The notes under the pieces were generated by a model. That model ran no database searches. It saw only the letters and a list, made by a program, of their open reading frames with translations, and was not told the origin of the DNA. Position numbers and translations under genes: made by a program. A DNA stretch of 5,665 bases. Origin: an uncultured Trueperaceae bacterium (lineage in GTDB: Bacteria; Deinococcota; Deinococci; Deinococcales; Trueperaceae). Positions 1 to 5,467 of this stretch are shown one piece after another. Where the stretch lies: assembly GCA_937911855.1 (NCBI GenBank), contig CALDPK010000025.1, positions 1-5,665 on the forward strand, read 5' to 3'. Positions within the stretch are counted from its first letter, which is position 1; each line of letters opens with the position of its first letter.

Positions 1-885
1 GGCCAGGACAAGCGCATGGAATGGGCCGACGGCCTCGACGTTCCGCTCGTCGAGGACAACCCCGACTTCGAAGTGCTGTTCTTCGTCGGTTGCGCCGGTT
101 CGTACGACCCCGCTGCCCAGCAGACCACCCGTTCGATGATCCGCATCCTCGAGCAGGCCCGCATCAACTACGCGGTACTCGGCAAGAACGAGCGCTGCAC
201 CGGCGACCCGGCCCGCCGCGCCGGCAACGAGTACCTGTACTGGCAGCTCGCTTCCGAGAACGTCGAGTCACTCAAGGGCATCATGACGCCGACCGAGCTG
301 AGCGGCGAAGAACTGTCGGAGAAACTCGATCCTGCCAAGCGCAAGCGCGTGCTAACCACCTGCCCGCACTGCTTCAACGCCTTCGCCAACGATTACCCGC
401 AGCTGGGCGGCGACTTCGACGTCATGCACCACACGCAGCTGATCCAGGAGCTCATGGACGCCGGCAGGATCCCGCCGATGAACCTGGACAAGAAGATCAC
501 CTTCCACGATCCGTGCTACCTGGGCCGCCACAACGGTGAGTTCGATGCCCCGCGCGACGTGCTGGCGAGCGGCGGCAACGTGCTGCTCGAGATGGAACGC
601 AGTCGTGAGAAGTCGTTCTGCTGCGGCGCCGGCGGCGCGCAGTTCTGGAAGGAAGAGGAAGAAGGAACGGAACGCGTCGCCGACAACCGCTTCGCGGAGG
701 CCGCAGCTACCGGCGCCGAGATCGTGGCGACCGGCTGCCCGTTCTGCAAGGTCATGCTCGATTCAAGTGACGCTGCGGGCGGCGAATCCTCACCCGAAGT
801 GAAAGACGTGGCGCAGCTCGTTGCGGAATCGCTGGACCGGATGCAGAACGCGCTTGACAGCATGCAGCCGCGACCCCAGGCCTGA
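1..885 (+). CDS. (Fe-S)-binding oxidoreductase, heterodisulfide reductase-related (EtfD/FadF-like), C-terminal part
   Basis: The frame is open from base 1, so the gene is cut by the left edge; the ATG at 16 is internal, not the start. About 294 residues are visible. Numbering from that ATG, two cysteine-rich CCG-type modules are seen. The first has C26 (VGCAGSYD), a CTGDPARRAGNEY segment at 61-73 in place of the usual CCG, and C116/C119 (TTCPHC). The second has C167 (FHDPCYLGRHN), C202-C203 (FCCGAGG) and C241/C244 (GCPFC). Family knowledge: such modules bind [4Fe-4S] or noncubane clusters. The CTGDPARR signature occurs in large Fe-S proteins related to mycobacterial EtfD and Bacillus FadF, thought to pass electrons from acyl-CoA dehydrogenase/ETF to the quinone pool. 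Those proteins have N-terminal membrane helices and ferredoxin domains, which would lie outside this window. The gene converges on the sco gene with 6 bp between stop codons and no terminator hairpin. Fe-S family is near certain; the EtfD/FadF role is an inference. Confidence 0.88.
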   Translation, partial: GQDKRMEWADGLDVPLVEDNPDFEVLFFVGCAGSYDPAAQQTTRSMIRILEQARINYAVLGKNERCTGDPARRAGNEYLYWQLASENVESLKGIMTPTELSGEELSEKLDPAKRKRVLTTCPHCFNAFANDYPQLGGDFDVMHHTQLIQELMDAGRIPPMNLDKKITFHDPCYLGRHNGEFDAPRDVLASGGNVLLEMERSREKSFCCGAGGAQFWKEEEEGTERVADNRFAEAAATGAEIVATGCPFCKVMLDSSDAAGGESSPEVKDVAQLVAESLDRMQNALDSMQPRPQA

Positions 886-891
886 GAACCG

Positions 892-1485
892 TTACCAGTC
901 GCTGCTGGCGAGGATTCCCTGCAGGTCGCCTGTCAGGTGCTGCAGGCGGCTGGTGGTGTACAGCATGCGGAAGTGGCCTGAGCGGTCGAGCAGCATGACG
1001 GCGTCCGTATGCACGACCTCGGTGCCGATGTCGTTGTAGGCCACGTAGAAAGCCGCAGCTGCGTTCGCGATCTGCTCGTTGCTGCCGCCCAGCCCGATGA
1101 AGTCCTCGTGGAAGATGGTCGCATAATCCTGGGTGACCTGGGGCGTATCGAAGCCCGGGTCGATGGTGACCATGACGACGTTCAGGTCGTCGGGTTCGCC
1201 CAGGTCGCGGTACGCGTCGGCCAGGCGCGCCATCGTCAGCGGACACACGTCGGGGCAGCGGGTGTAGCCGAAGAACAGGGCCGTGACCTTCCCGTCGAAG
1301 TCGCCCAGCGATACTTCCTGGCCGTCAGCACTCTCGAAATCCAGATGGGTTACGTCGATGGGATTGTCGAGCGGCGCGCCCACGGGCTCGGGTGTTCCTG
1401 CCAGAAGCATCCCGCCCGTGTAGGCGGCGACGCCGGCGGCTGCCAGGCCGAGCACTATCAGGGCGATGCGGAGAGTCGGGTTCAT
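892..1485 (-). CDS. sco1: SCO1/SenC family copper-delivery protein
   Basis: 197 residues. SCO proteins are membrane-anchored, thioredoxin-fold copper chaperones that help build the CuA centre of cytochrome c oxidase, acting on the outer face of the cytoplasmic membrane. Visible here: a hydrophobic N-terminal anchor (about residues 5-29), the copper-binding CPDVC motif at 77-81 within FFGYTRCPDVC, and the third copper ligand His149 (VVHTDAVMLLD). All three ligands are present, so the protein should be functional. The start is the ATG at 1485. The frame stays open upstream to 1620, but that 45-residue extension is Arg/Pro-rich, precedes the membrane anchor and looks non-coding. A -10-like TATACT lies 7 nt before this ATG and there is no Shine-Dalgarno, pointing to a leaderless mRNA. 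The stop codon is TAA. The upstream intergenic region carries the repeat array described separately. No oxidase genes are visible nearby. Confidence 0.92.
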   Translation of the reverse strand: MNPTLRIALIVLGLAAAGVAAYTGGMLLAGTPEPVGAPLDNPIDVTHLDFESADGQEVSLGDFDGKVTALFFGYTRCPDVCPLTMARLADAYRDLGEPDDLNVVMVTIDPGFDTPQVTQDYATIFHEDFIGLGGSNEQIANAAAAFYVAYNDIGTEVVHTDAVMLLDRSGHFRMLYTTSRLQHLTGDLQGILASSDW

Positions 1486-1492
1486 GACTGCA

Positions 1493-1498
1493 AGTATA
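1493..1498 (-). promoter_or_regulatory. Putative -10 box of the sco gene (leaderless promoter)
   Basis: On the minus strand the sequence reads TATACT, then 7 nt, then the sco ATG at 1485. Transcription would begin at or next to the start codon, which fits the absence of a Shine-Dalgarno. No convincing -35 hexamer is found 16-18 bp upstream. The crp-family gene at 2507 has the same 7-nt spacing, which strengthens the call. Confidence 0.5.
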
Positions 1499-1633
1499 TG
1501 CGTGGGGGTCGCGAATTCGGGTCGCTTGCCGGAGCGGCGCCGGGGTGCGATATGCGGGCGCGGGATGTGCCGGCGGCCGTGGGTCGGGGTTCGTGTTCGT
1601 GGCGACGACGTGGCGGGCATTGCGGCCGGGGGA

Positions 1634-1668
1634 GGTACTCACGTCGTAAGTACGTTGTCAGTACCTGC
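1634..1668. repeat. 35-bp repeat cluster A (three GTVAGTAC boxes)
   Basis: First of three related 35-bp clusters in the crp-sco intergenic region. It has three 8-bp boxes at 1635-1642 (GTACTCAC, inverted), 1646-1653 (GTAAGTAC) and 1657-1664 (GTCAGTAC), starting exactly 11 bp apart. The outer 9-bp arms (GGTACTCAC and GTCAGTACC) form an inverted repeat with one mismatch. A GGCGGGCATT word begins 22 bp before this cluster and recurs 22 bp before cluster B, so A and B look like products of an 88-bp tandem duplication. Function unknown; a multi-site protein-binding element is the most natural reading. Confidence 0.8.
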
Positions 1669-1721
1669 GGGCGTTGGTTGGGGCCCGTTTCGGTGCCGGG
1701 GCGGGCATTCTGATCGCGGGT

Positions 1722-1756
1722 GGTACTTACGTCGTCAGTACAGCGTAAGTACCAGC
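1722..1756. repeat. 35-bp repeat cluster B (three GTVAGTAC boxes)
   Basis: Second cluster, 88 bp after the first. The boxes are at 1723-1730 (GTACTTAC, inverted), 1734-1741 (GTCAGTAC) and 1745-1752 (GTAAGTAC), again at 11-bp steps. Here the outer arms GGTACTTAC and GTAAGTACC are a perfect 9-bp inverted repeat. The 53-bp and 55-bp stretches flanking this cluster do not resemble each other clearly, so the conserved part is the 35-bp cluster itself. Confidence 0.8.
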
Positions 1757-1811
1757 GTGGGTTTTAAGCCAGGGTCCGAAGCAGGAGGCTGTCAGGCAGC
1801 GGGTTTCTCGG

Positions 1812-1846
1812 GGTACTTACCTCGTGAGTACGTCGTCAGTACCTGC
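1812..1846. repeat. 35-bp repeat cluster C (three GTVAGTAC boxes)
   Basis: Third cluster, 90 bp after the second, ending 7 bp from the stop codon of the crp-family gene. The boxes are at 1813-1820 (GTACTTAC, inverted), 1824-1831 (GTGAGTAC) and 1835-1842 (GTCAGTAC), at the same 11-bp steps. The outer arms pair at 8 of 9 positions. No T-tract follows on either strand, so it does not look like an intrinsic terminator for the crp-family gene. Confidence 0.8.
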
Positions 1847-1853
1847 CCAGGAA

Positions 1854-2507
1854 TCAATCGACATTCGCAGCCGCGTAATCACGCAGCGCATCGATCCGCA
1901 AAGTGTAGATCCCGCGGGTTCCCTGCAGCACGCCGGCCCGGCGCATCTCCGCGAGCGCGAAGCTGGTCGTCTCGCGCGCGGCCCCGATCATGGCGGCCAG
2001 GTTGTCGTGGGTGAGCGGCAGCGTCAGCCGGGTCTGGCCGTCCGAACGGTGCTGCCCGAACCGTTCCGCGAGGCGCGCGAACGTGCGGGCCAGGCGAGCG
2101 GGCACCGGCAGTTCGCCGTCCTCGATCGACTCCAGCAGCTGATGCTGCTGCCGGCTCAGTGCCTCGAGCCGTGCTTCCTGAGCAAGTGAACCGTTGTTCG
2201 CCAGGACGCTGACCTTTACGCTGCTGCTCAGGGCGTCGGCGTTCTCGCCGCTGACTTCGCTCAGAGTGTTCACTGCGCCGATCAGGTCGCCCGGGCCGGC
2301 CACGCCGACGATGCGTTCGCGACCCGCGGCCGTGTCGAGGAATAGTTTGAGCAGTCCGGCTTCGACTCGGTACACGCTTGCAGCGGGGTCGCCCCGGCGG
2401 TACAGCGAATCACCCCGGGTGAGTTCCAGCGTCGCCAGAACCACCGGTTGCGTGCCGGGGGGCAAAGAGCGTGTTGCAATTCCGCTCCTGCTGCTCAGGT
2501 TGCTCAT
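1854..2507 (-). CDS. Crp/Fnr-family transcriptional regulator
   Basis: 217 residues, close to the family's usual 200-230. The N-terminal half is a cyclic-nucleotide-binding-type beta-roll (about residues 20-95, with RGDSLYRRGD at 31-40 and GPGDLIG at 71-77). A long dimerisation helix follows (about 102-141), then a C-terminal winged helix-turn-helix (about 160-215). The likely recognition helix contains AARETTSFALAEMRRAG (176-192). R178 and E179 match the Arg-Glu pair with which E. coli CRP reads GTGA half-sites, while the third contact position is Phe rather than Arg. The usual GE...RSA phosphate-binding cassette is not recognisable, so cAMP binding is doubtful. There are no N-terminal cysteines to suggest an FNR-type Fe-S cluster. 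The ATG at 2507 has a TACAAT box 7 nt upstream and no Shine-Dalgarno, so the mRNA is probably leaderless. It lies 40 bp after pyrC. Target genes cannot be told from the sequence, apart from probable autoregulation. Confidence 0.9.
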   Translation of the reverse strand: MSNLSSRSGIATRSLPPGTQPVVLATLELTRGDSLYRRGDPAASVYRVEAGLLKLFLDTAAGRERIVGVAGPGDLIGAVNTLSEVSGENADALSSSVKVSVLANNGSLAQEARLEALSRQQHQLLESIEDGELPVPARLARTFARLAERFGQHRSDGQTRLTLPLTHDNLAAMIGAARETTSFALAEMRRAGVLQGTRGIYTLRIDALRDYAAANVD

Positions 2508-2514
2508 TGCGGCG

Positions 2515-2520
2515 ATTGTA
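2515..2520 (-). promoter_or_regulatory. Putative -10 box of the crp-family gene (leaderless promoter)
   Basis: The minus strand reads TACAAT, then 7 nt, then the ATG at 2507. This gives the regulator its own promoter in the 40-bp gap after pyrC. No good -35 hexamer is visible. The GTGA-N6-TCAC palindrome sits where the -35 to -10 spacer would be. Confidence 0.55.
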
Positions 2521-2524
2521 CGAC

Positions 2525-2538
2525 GTGACCCGCGTCAC
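2525..2538. promoter_or_regulatory. CRP-type operator (GTGA-N6-TCAC), probable autoregulatory site
   Basis: GTGACCCGCGTCAC is an inverted repeat with perfect 5-bp arms and exactly the GTGA-N6-TCAC spacing of the E. coli CRP consensus. Its centre is about 24 bp upstream of the regulator's start codon, between the -10 box and the expected -35 position. Occupancy should therefore block RNA polymerase, implying negative autoregulation by the adjacent Crp-family protein, which keeps the Arg-Glu pair that reads GTGA. That this protein binds the site is inferred from proximity and family knowledge. Confidence 0.6.
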
Positions 2539-2547
2539 TGGCGGCTC

Positions 2548-3816
2548 TCAGCGCACAGAAACATGAACGGTGCGGCCGCGCACCAGCGTGCGGACCGGCC
2601 AGCCGCGGAGTTCCTCACCGTCCCACGGTGTGAACTTCGCTTTGGTGTTGAACAGCTGCGGATCGACCTGGCGGGCGGTGTCGAGGTCGAGGAGTGTCAC
2701 GTCTGCGGGGGCGCCCTCTTCGAACAGCGGCTGCTGCCAGCCCATGACGCGCGCCGGACCGCCCTGCAGCAATTCCAGCAGGCGCTCCAGGCTGAGTTTG
2801 CCGCCAGCAACCAGCCGGGTGTACAGCAGCGGGAAGGCGACTTCCAGGTTGGCGATGCCGAACGGAGCCTGCAGCAGGTCGCGTTCCTTCTCCGCGCGGG
2901 TATGGGGCGCGTGGTCGGTTCCGATGGAGTCAACGGTGCCGCGGCTGATGGCGTCGAGCAGATACTCCACGTCCTCGGCGGTGCGCAGGGGCGGCGCGAC
3001 CTTGAACACCGGGTTGAAGCTGCGCAGCGATTCGTCGGTGAGCGTCAGGTGCTGGGGAGTGACCTCCGCGGTCACCGGGGCTCCCTGCTGCTTGAACCAC
3101 TCGATGACCTGCATGCCGCGCTTGCTGCTGACGTGCGCGATGTGCACGCGCGCGCCGGTCATGAGCGCCACTTCGCAGTCCCGGAAGATGGCTACCGCTT
3201 CAGCCGCTGCGGGGTTGCCGGGCAGGCCGAGCTCGAAGCTCACGCGGCCTTCGTTCATCACGCCGTCCTGACGCAGTGACGGGTCCTCGCTGTGGGTCTG
3301 GATGACCAGGCCCAGTTCGCGCACGTACTCCGCCGCGCGGCGCATCAGGTGTGAGTCAGCCACGGGGATGCCGTCGTCGGTGATCATCACGGCACCGGCG
3401 CGCTGCAGGGCCGCATAATCGGCGAGCACCTCGCCTTTCAGGCCGACGCTCAGTGCAGCCGCCGGGTGCAGCCGCGCCTGGCCGATCTGTTCGGCTTTGG
3501 CGATGAGGCTGCTGACCAGGGCGGGGTCATCCACGACCGGGCTGGTGTTCGCCATCGACACGACCGTGCCGAAACCGCCTGCGGTCGCGGCGGCAAGGCC
3601 GGTGGACAGGTCTTCCTTGACTTCCTGGCCGGGCTCGCGCAGGGGCACGTGCAGGTAGATGAAGGCAGGGGTGACTGTCAGGCCGCGGGCGTCGATGATC
3701 TCGTCGGGCACCAGGTTGAGGTTCTCGCCCAGGACCTTGTCGTCCCGCAAGAACAGGTCGGTCTTGCGGCTGCCGTTCGCGTCTGTAAGCGTTCCGTTGC
3801 GTATTGCGGTTATCAC
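2548..3816 (-). CDS. pyrC: Dihydroorotase-type PyrC, probably missing one metal ligand
   Basis: 422 residues, normal length for a class I dihydroorotase, the amidohydrolase that closes carbamoyl-aspartate to dihydroorotate in step 3 of UMP synthesis. Recognisable blocks: FIYLHVPLREPGQ (52-64), GGFGTVVSMANTSPVVD (80-96), ITDDG (145-149), THSED (174-178), VHIAHVS (224-230), EVTPQHLTL (251-259), KVAPPLR and GTDHAPHT (299-306). Ligands equivalent to the first motif His (H56), the DDG Asp, H175, H228 and D301 are kept. The second His of the HxH motif is Pro58 (codon CCC) and the acid normally two residues before the motif is Tyr54 (TAC). Activity is therefore doubtful; an inactive partner of PyrB, as in Pseudomonas, is possible. 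The start is GTG at 3816, 14 bp after the pyrB stop, preceded by a good Shine-Dalgarno (GAAGGA, 8 nt upstream). It is the last gene of the pyr operon. Confidence 0.9.
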   Translation of the reverse strand: MITAIRNGTLTDANGSRKTDLFLRDDKVLGENLNLVPDEIIDARGLTVTPAFIYLHVPLREPGQEVKEDLSTGLAAATAGGFGTVVSMANTSPVVDDPALVSSLIAKAEQIGQARLHPAAALSVGLKGEVLADYAALQRAGAVMITDDGIPVADSHLMRRAAEYVRELGLVIQTHSEDPSLRQDGVMNEGRVSFELGLPGNPAAAEAVAIFRDCEVALMTGARVHIAHVSSKRGMQVIEWFKQQGAPVTAEVTPQHLTLTDESLRSFNPVFKVAPPLRTAEDVEYLLDAISRGTVDSIGTDHAPHTRAEKERDLLQAPFGIANLEVAFPLLYTRLVAGGKLSLERLLELLQGGPARVMGWQQPLFEEGAPADVTLLDLDTARQVDPQLFNTKAKFTPWDGEELRGWPVRTLVRGRTVHVSVR

Positions 3817-3830
3817 GTTCAGTTCCTTCT

Positions 3831-4799
3831 TCAGCGCCTGCCCACGAGCAGGTTGTAGAGGACGGCCATGCGCACGGGAACCCCGTTCGCGACCTGTTTG
3901 AGGATGACGCTTCGCTTCGAGTCAGCGAGTGCGCCTTCCAGCTCCAGATCCCGGTTCATCGGGCCGGGGTGCATGACCAGGGCGTGTTCGTCAGCGAGTT
4001 TCATGTGCGCGCTGCGGAGCTGGTACCGGTCGACGTACTCGGCCAGCGAGGGGAGCAGGCCGGCCTGCATGCGCTCGGTCTGCAGCCGCAGCGCCATCAC
4101 CGCGTGTGCGCCTTCGACCGCTTCGTTCACGTCGTGGGTCAGGGTCACGCCGTCCCCGGCGAGTTCCTCAGGCAACAGCGTGCGCGGTCCGCACAGGGTC
4201 ACTTCGGCGCCGAGCGTCCGCCACAGGCTGATGTTCGAGCGGGCGACGCGGGAATGGACGATGTCGCCGATGATGGCGAGCTTCTTGCCTGCGAACTCCT
4301 GCGGACCTGTTCCCTCGTAGCTGCGGGAGAACGTGTAGGCGTCCAGCAGTGCCTGGGTGGGGTGGGCGCGGCGGCCGTCGCCGGCGTTGACGATGGCGGC
4401 GTCCGTCCACTGGCTGATCTGCCGGGTTGCGCCTGCGACCGGGTGGCGGACCACGTACAGGTCGGCCTGCATGGCGTCGATCGTCTCGATGGTGTCGCGC
4501 AGGCTCTCGCCTTTGCTGAGCGAGGATCCCCCTGAGCTGAACGTGACCACGTCAGCGCTCTGCGCTCTGGCGGCACGGTCGAACGACAGGCGGGTGCGGG
4601 TCGAGTCCTCGAAGAAGAGCAGTCCGACGGTGAAGCCCTGCAGCGCGGGCACCTTCTTGATGGTGCGCTGCATGACCTGGGCCATGACGTCGGTTGTTCC
4701 GAACAGTGCGTGCAGTTCCGCGGCAGTCCAGTCCTGCAGGTCGTGCAGGTGGGAGTGCTGGATTCTGTCGGCCGGCGGAAGCGAGTCCGCCGCAGTCAC
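3831..4799 (-). CDS. pyrB: Aspartate carbamoyltransferase catalytic subunit
   Basis: 322 residues, within the usual 300-340. The enzyme joins carbamoyl phosphate and aspartate to give carbamoyl-aspartate, the committed step of pyrimidine synthesis, in the cytosol. Catalytic motifs are intact: the carbamoyl-phosphate loop FFEDSTRTR (62-70), SSLSKGES with Lys96, RHP (118-120), GDGRRAHPTQALLD with His146 and Gln149, GDIVHSRVARS (168-178), the aspartate-binding ALRLQTER (226-233) and MHPGPMNR (266-273). Segments such as IKKVPALQG, GRRAHPTQ and DIVHSRVARS resemble Pseudomonas class A enzymes more than Bacillus PyrB, as far as I can judge from memory. Class A catalytic chains assemble with a dihydroorotase-like subunit, which fits the adjacent pyrC. 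The start is GTG at 4799, overlapping the pyrR TGA by 4 nt (GTGA), with GGAG 8 nt upstream, so translation is probably coupled to pyrR. Confidence 0.95.
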   Translation of the reverse strand: MTAADSLPPADRIQHSHLHDLQDWTAAELHALFGTTDVMAQVMQRTIKKVPALQGFTVGLLFFEDSTRTRLSFDRAARAQSADVVTFSSGGSSLSKGESLRDTIETIDAMQADLYVVRHPVAGATRQISQWTDAAIVNAGDGRRAHPTQALLDAYTFSRSYEGTGPQEFAGKKLAIIGDIVHSRVARSNISLWRTLGAEVTLCGPRTLLPEELAGDGVTLTHDVNEAVEGAHAVMALRLQTERMQAGLLPSLAEYVDRYQLRSAHMKLADEHALVMHPGPMNRDLELEGALADSKRSVILKQVANGVPVRMAVLYNLLVGRR

Positions 4800-5362
4800 T
4801 CGGTAAGCTCCAGCAGCTGGACGGCGTCCTCGCCGTCGATTTCAGTGAGTTTCACCTTCACGACTTCGGTGCGGCTGGTAGGCAGGTTCTTGCCCACGTA
4901 ATCGGCGCGCAGCGGCAGTTCGCGGTGGCCGCGGTCGACCAGGGCGGCGTACTGGATTACTGACGGGCGCCCCATGTCCACCAGCGCGTCGATCGCGGCG
5001 CGGGTGGTGCGGCCGGTGTAGAAGACGTCATCCACCAGCACCACGCGCATGCCCGAGATGTCGAAATCGACTTCGGTGCGCTTGACGACCGGCTGCAGGG
5101 CGATCTCGGTCAGGTCATCGCGGTACAGGGTGATGTCAAGCTGGCCCACGTTCGGCCGGGTGTGCTCGAACTTGTCGATGAGGTCCGCGAGCCGGTTGGC
5201 GAGCGGCACGCCGCGCGTATGGACGCCGACCAGAGCCAGGTTGTCGGCGCCGCGGTTGCGTTCGATGATCTCGTGCGCCATCCGCATCAGGGCTCGGGAG
5301 AGCTCCTGGGCGTCCATGATGTCGGCCTTGTGCGTCAGGTTGCGGTTGTTGGCTGGCGTCAT
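4796..5362 (-). CDS. pyrR: Bifunctional pyr operon RNA-binding attenuator / uracil phosphoribosyltransferase PyrR
   Basis: 188 residues (B. subtilis PyrR is about 180). PyrR binds UMP and then pyr-leader RNA, shutting the operon; many PyrRs also convert uracil and PRPP to UMP. Visible motifs: LMRMAHEIIERN (25-36), LALVGVHTRG (42-51), LDITLYRDD (75-83), the PRPP loop VVLVDDVFYTGRTT (107-120), and VDRGHRELPLRADYVGKNLPT (142-162, given here as the conserved C-terminal block). The chosen ATG at 5362 overlaps the leader-ORF stop (ATGA). It keeps the HKADIMD stretch that aligns with the N-terminal KAVILD of known PyrRs. A second candidate, ATG at 5317, has an AAGG Shine-Dalgarno 8 nt upstream but would drop that stretch and give 173 residues. 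The gene is first in the operon, directly behind its own attenuator, so it should regulate itself together with pyrB and pyrC. Confidence 0.95.
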   Translation of the reverse strand: MTPANNRNLTHKADIMDAQELSRALMRMAHEIIERNRGADNLALVGVHTRGVPLANRLADLIDKFEHTRPNVGQLDITLYRDDLTEIALQPVVKRTEVDFDISGMRVVLVDDVFYTGRTTRAAIDALVDMGRPSVIQYAALVDRGHRELPLRADYVGKNLPTSRTEVVKVKLTEIDGEDAVQLLELTE

Positions 5363-5415
5363 GAAAAAAGCCGCTCCAGTTCGTCTGTCCGGCGGCTGAT
5401 TGGCTGTGCTGACAT
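5359..5415 (-). CDS. pyr leader peptide ORF (18 codons)
   Basis: ATG at 5415 reads MSAQPISRRTDELERLFS and stops with TGA at 5359. A purine-rich Shine-Dalgarno (GGGAAGGGAAGGAAAAC) directly precedes it. The stop codon overlaps the pyrR start as ATGA, giving translational coupling. Both arms and the T-tract of the terminator hairpin fall inside this ORF, so a translating ribosome would prevent the hairpin from forming. The amino-acid sequence shows no run of one residue that would suggest amino-acid sensing. Its role is probably to carry ribosomes rather than to make a functional peptide. I recall a similar scheme having been proposed for a Thermus pyr operon. Confidence 0.7.
   Translation of the reverse strand: MSAQPISRRTDELERLFS
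5364..5397 (-). terminator. Intrinsic terminator (attenuator) in the pyr leader
   Basis: On the minus strand AGCCGC (5397-5392) and GCGGCT (5374-5369) form a perfect 6-bp stem. A smaller CAG/CTG pairing closes the inner loop ACGAA. The stem is followed by a run of six T (5369-5364). It lies between the pyr promoter and pyrR, entirely within the leader ORF, as expected for an attenuator rather than an end-of-operon terminator. Confidence 0.7.
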
Positions 5416-5431
5416 GTTTTCCTTCCCTTCC

Positions 5432-5447
5432 CGGCCTCGCAGGACCG
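5432..5447 (-). promoter_or_regulatory. PyrR-binding loop (pyr leader RNA hairpin)
   Basis: The leader RNA contains GGUCCUGCGAGGCC (5446-5433), matching the known PyrR-binding consensus ARUCCNGNGAGGYU at every position except the outermost pair. That pair is changed from A-U to G-C, so pairing is preserved. The predicted fold is a CGG/CCG lower stem, a bulged U, two C-G pairs and a UGCGA loop. It lies directly upstream of the leader-ORF Shine-Dalgarno (5416-5431), so bound PyrR could block ribosome entry. The presence of pyrR as the first gene of the operon makes the call strong. Confidence 0.82.
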
Positions 5448-5467
5448 ACTTAAAGGTTCACCGCCTG

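Noticed and set aside
886..891. Bidirectional terminator between the convergent Fe-S and sco genes
   Set aside because: Only 6 bp separate the stop codons and no hairpin with a T-tract is visible around them.
1486..1620. In-frame upstream extension of the sco gene (start at 1620)
   Set aside because: The 45 extra residues are Arg/Pro/His-rich, precede the membrane anchor and have no family match; the ATG at 1485 has a well-placed -10 box.
1009..1713. Plus-strand open frame over sco and the repeat region (234 codons)
   Set aside because: It is antisense to the sco coding region and then runs into non-coding repeats; no domain is recognisable.
1634..1846. The three 35-bp repeats as a CRISPR array
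   Set aside because: Repeats are degenerate, built of internal boxes, and separated by 53 and 55 bp. There are only three, and no cas genes are seen.
1634..1846. GTAC-containing boxes as a copper-responsive operator for sco
   Set aside because: GTAC is too short to be diagnostic, the boxes match no bacterial copper-regulator site I know, and no copper regulator is encoded in the window.
2194..3279. Long plus-strand open frame antisense to crp and pyrC (361 codons)
   Set aside because: It lies opposite two clearly real genes, has no recognisable domain, and is the expected shadow of GC-rich third codon positions.
3804..4535. Plus-strand open frame antisense to pyrB (243 codons)
   Set aside because: It mirrors pyrB codons, has no recognisable motif, and a real gene fully occupies the other strand.
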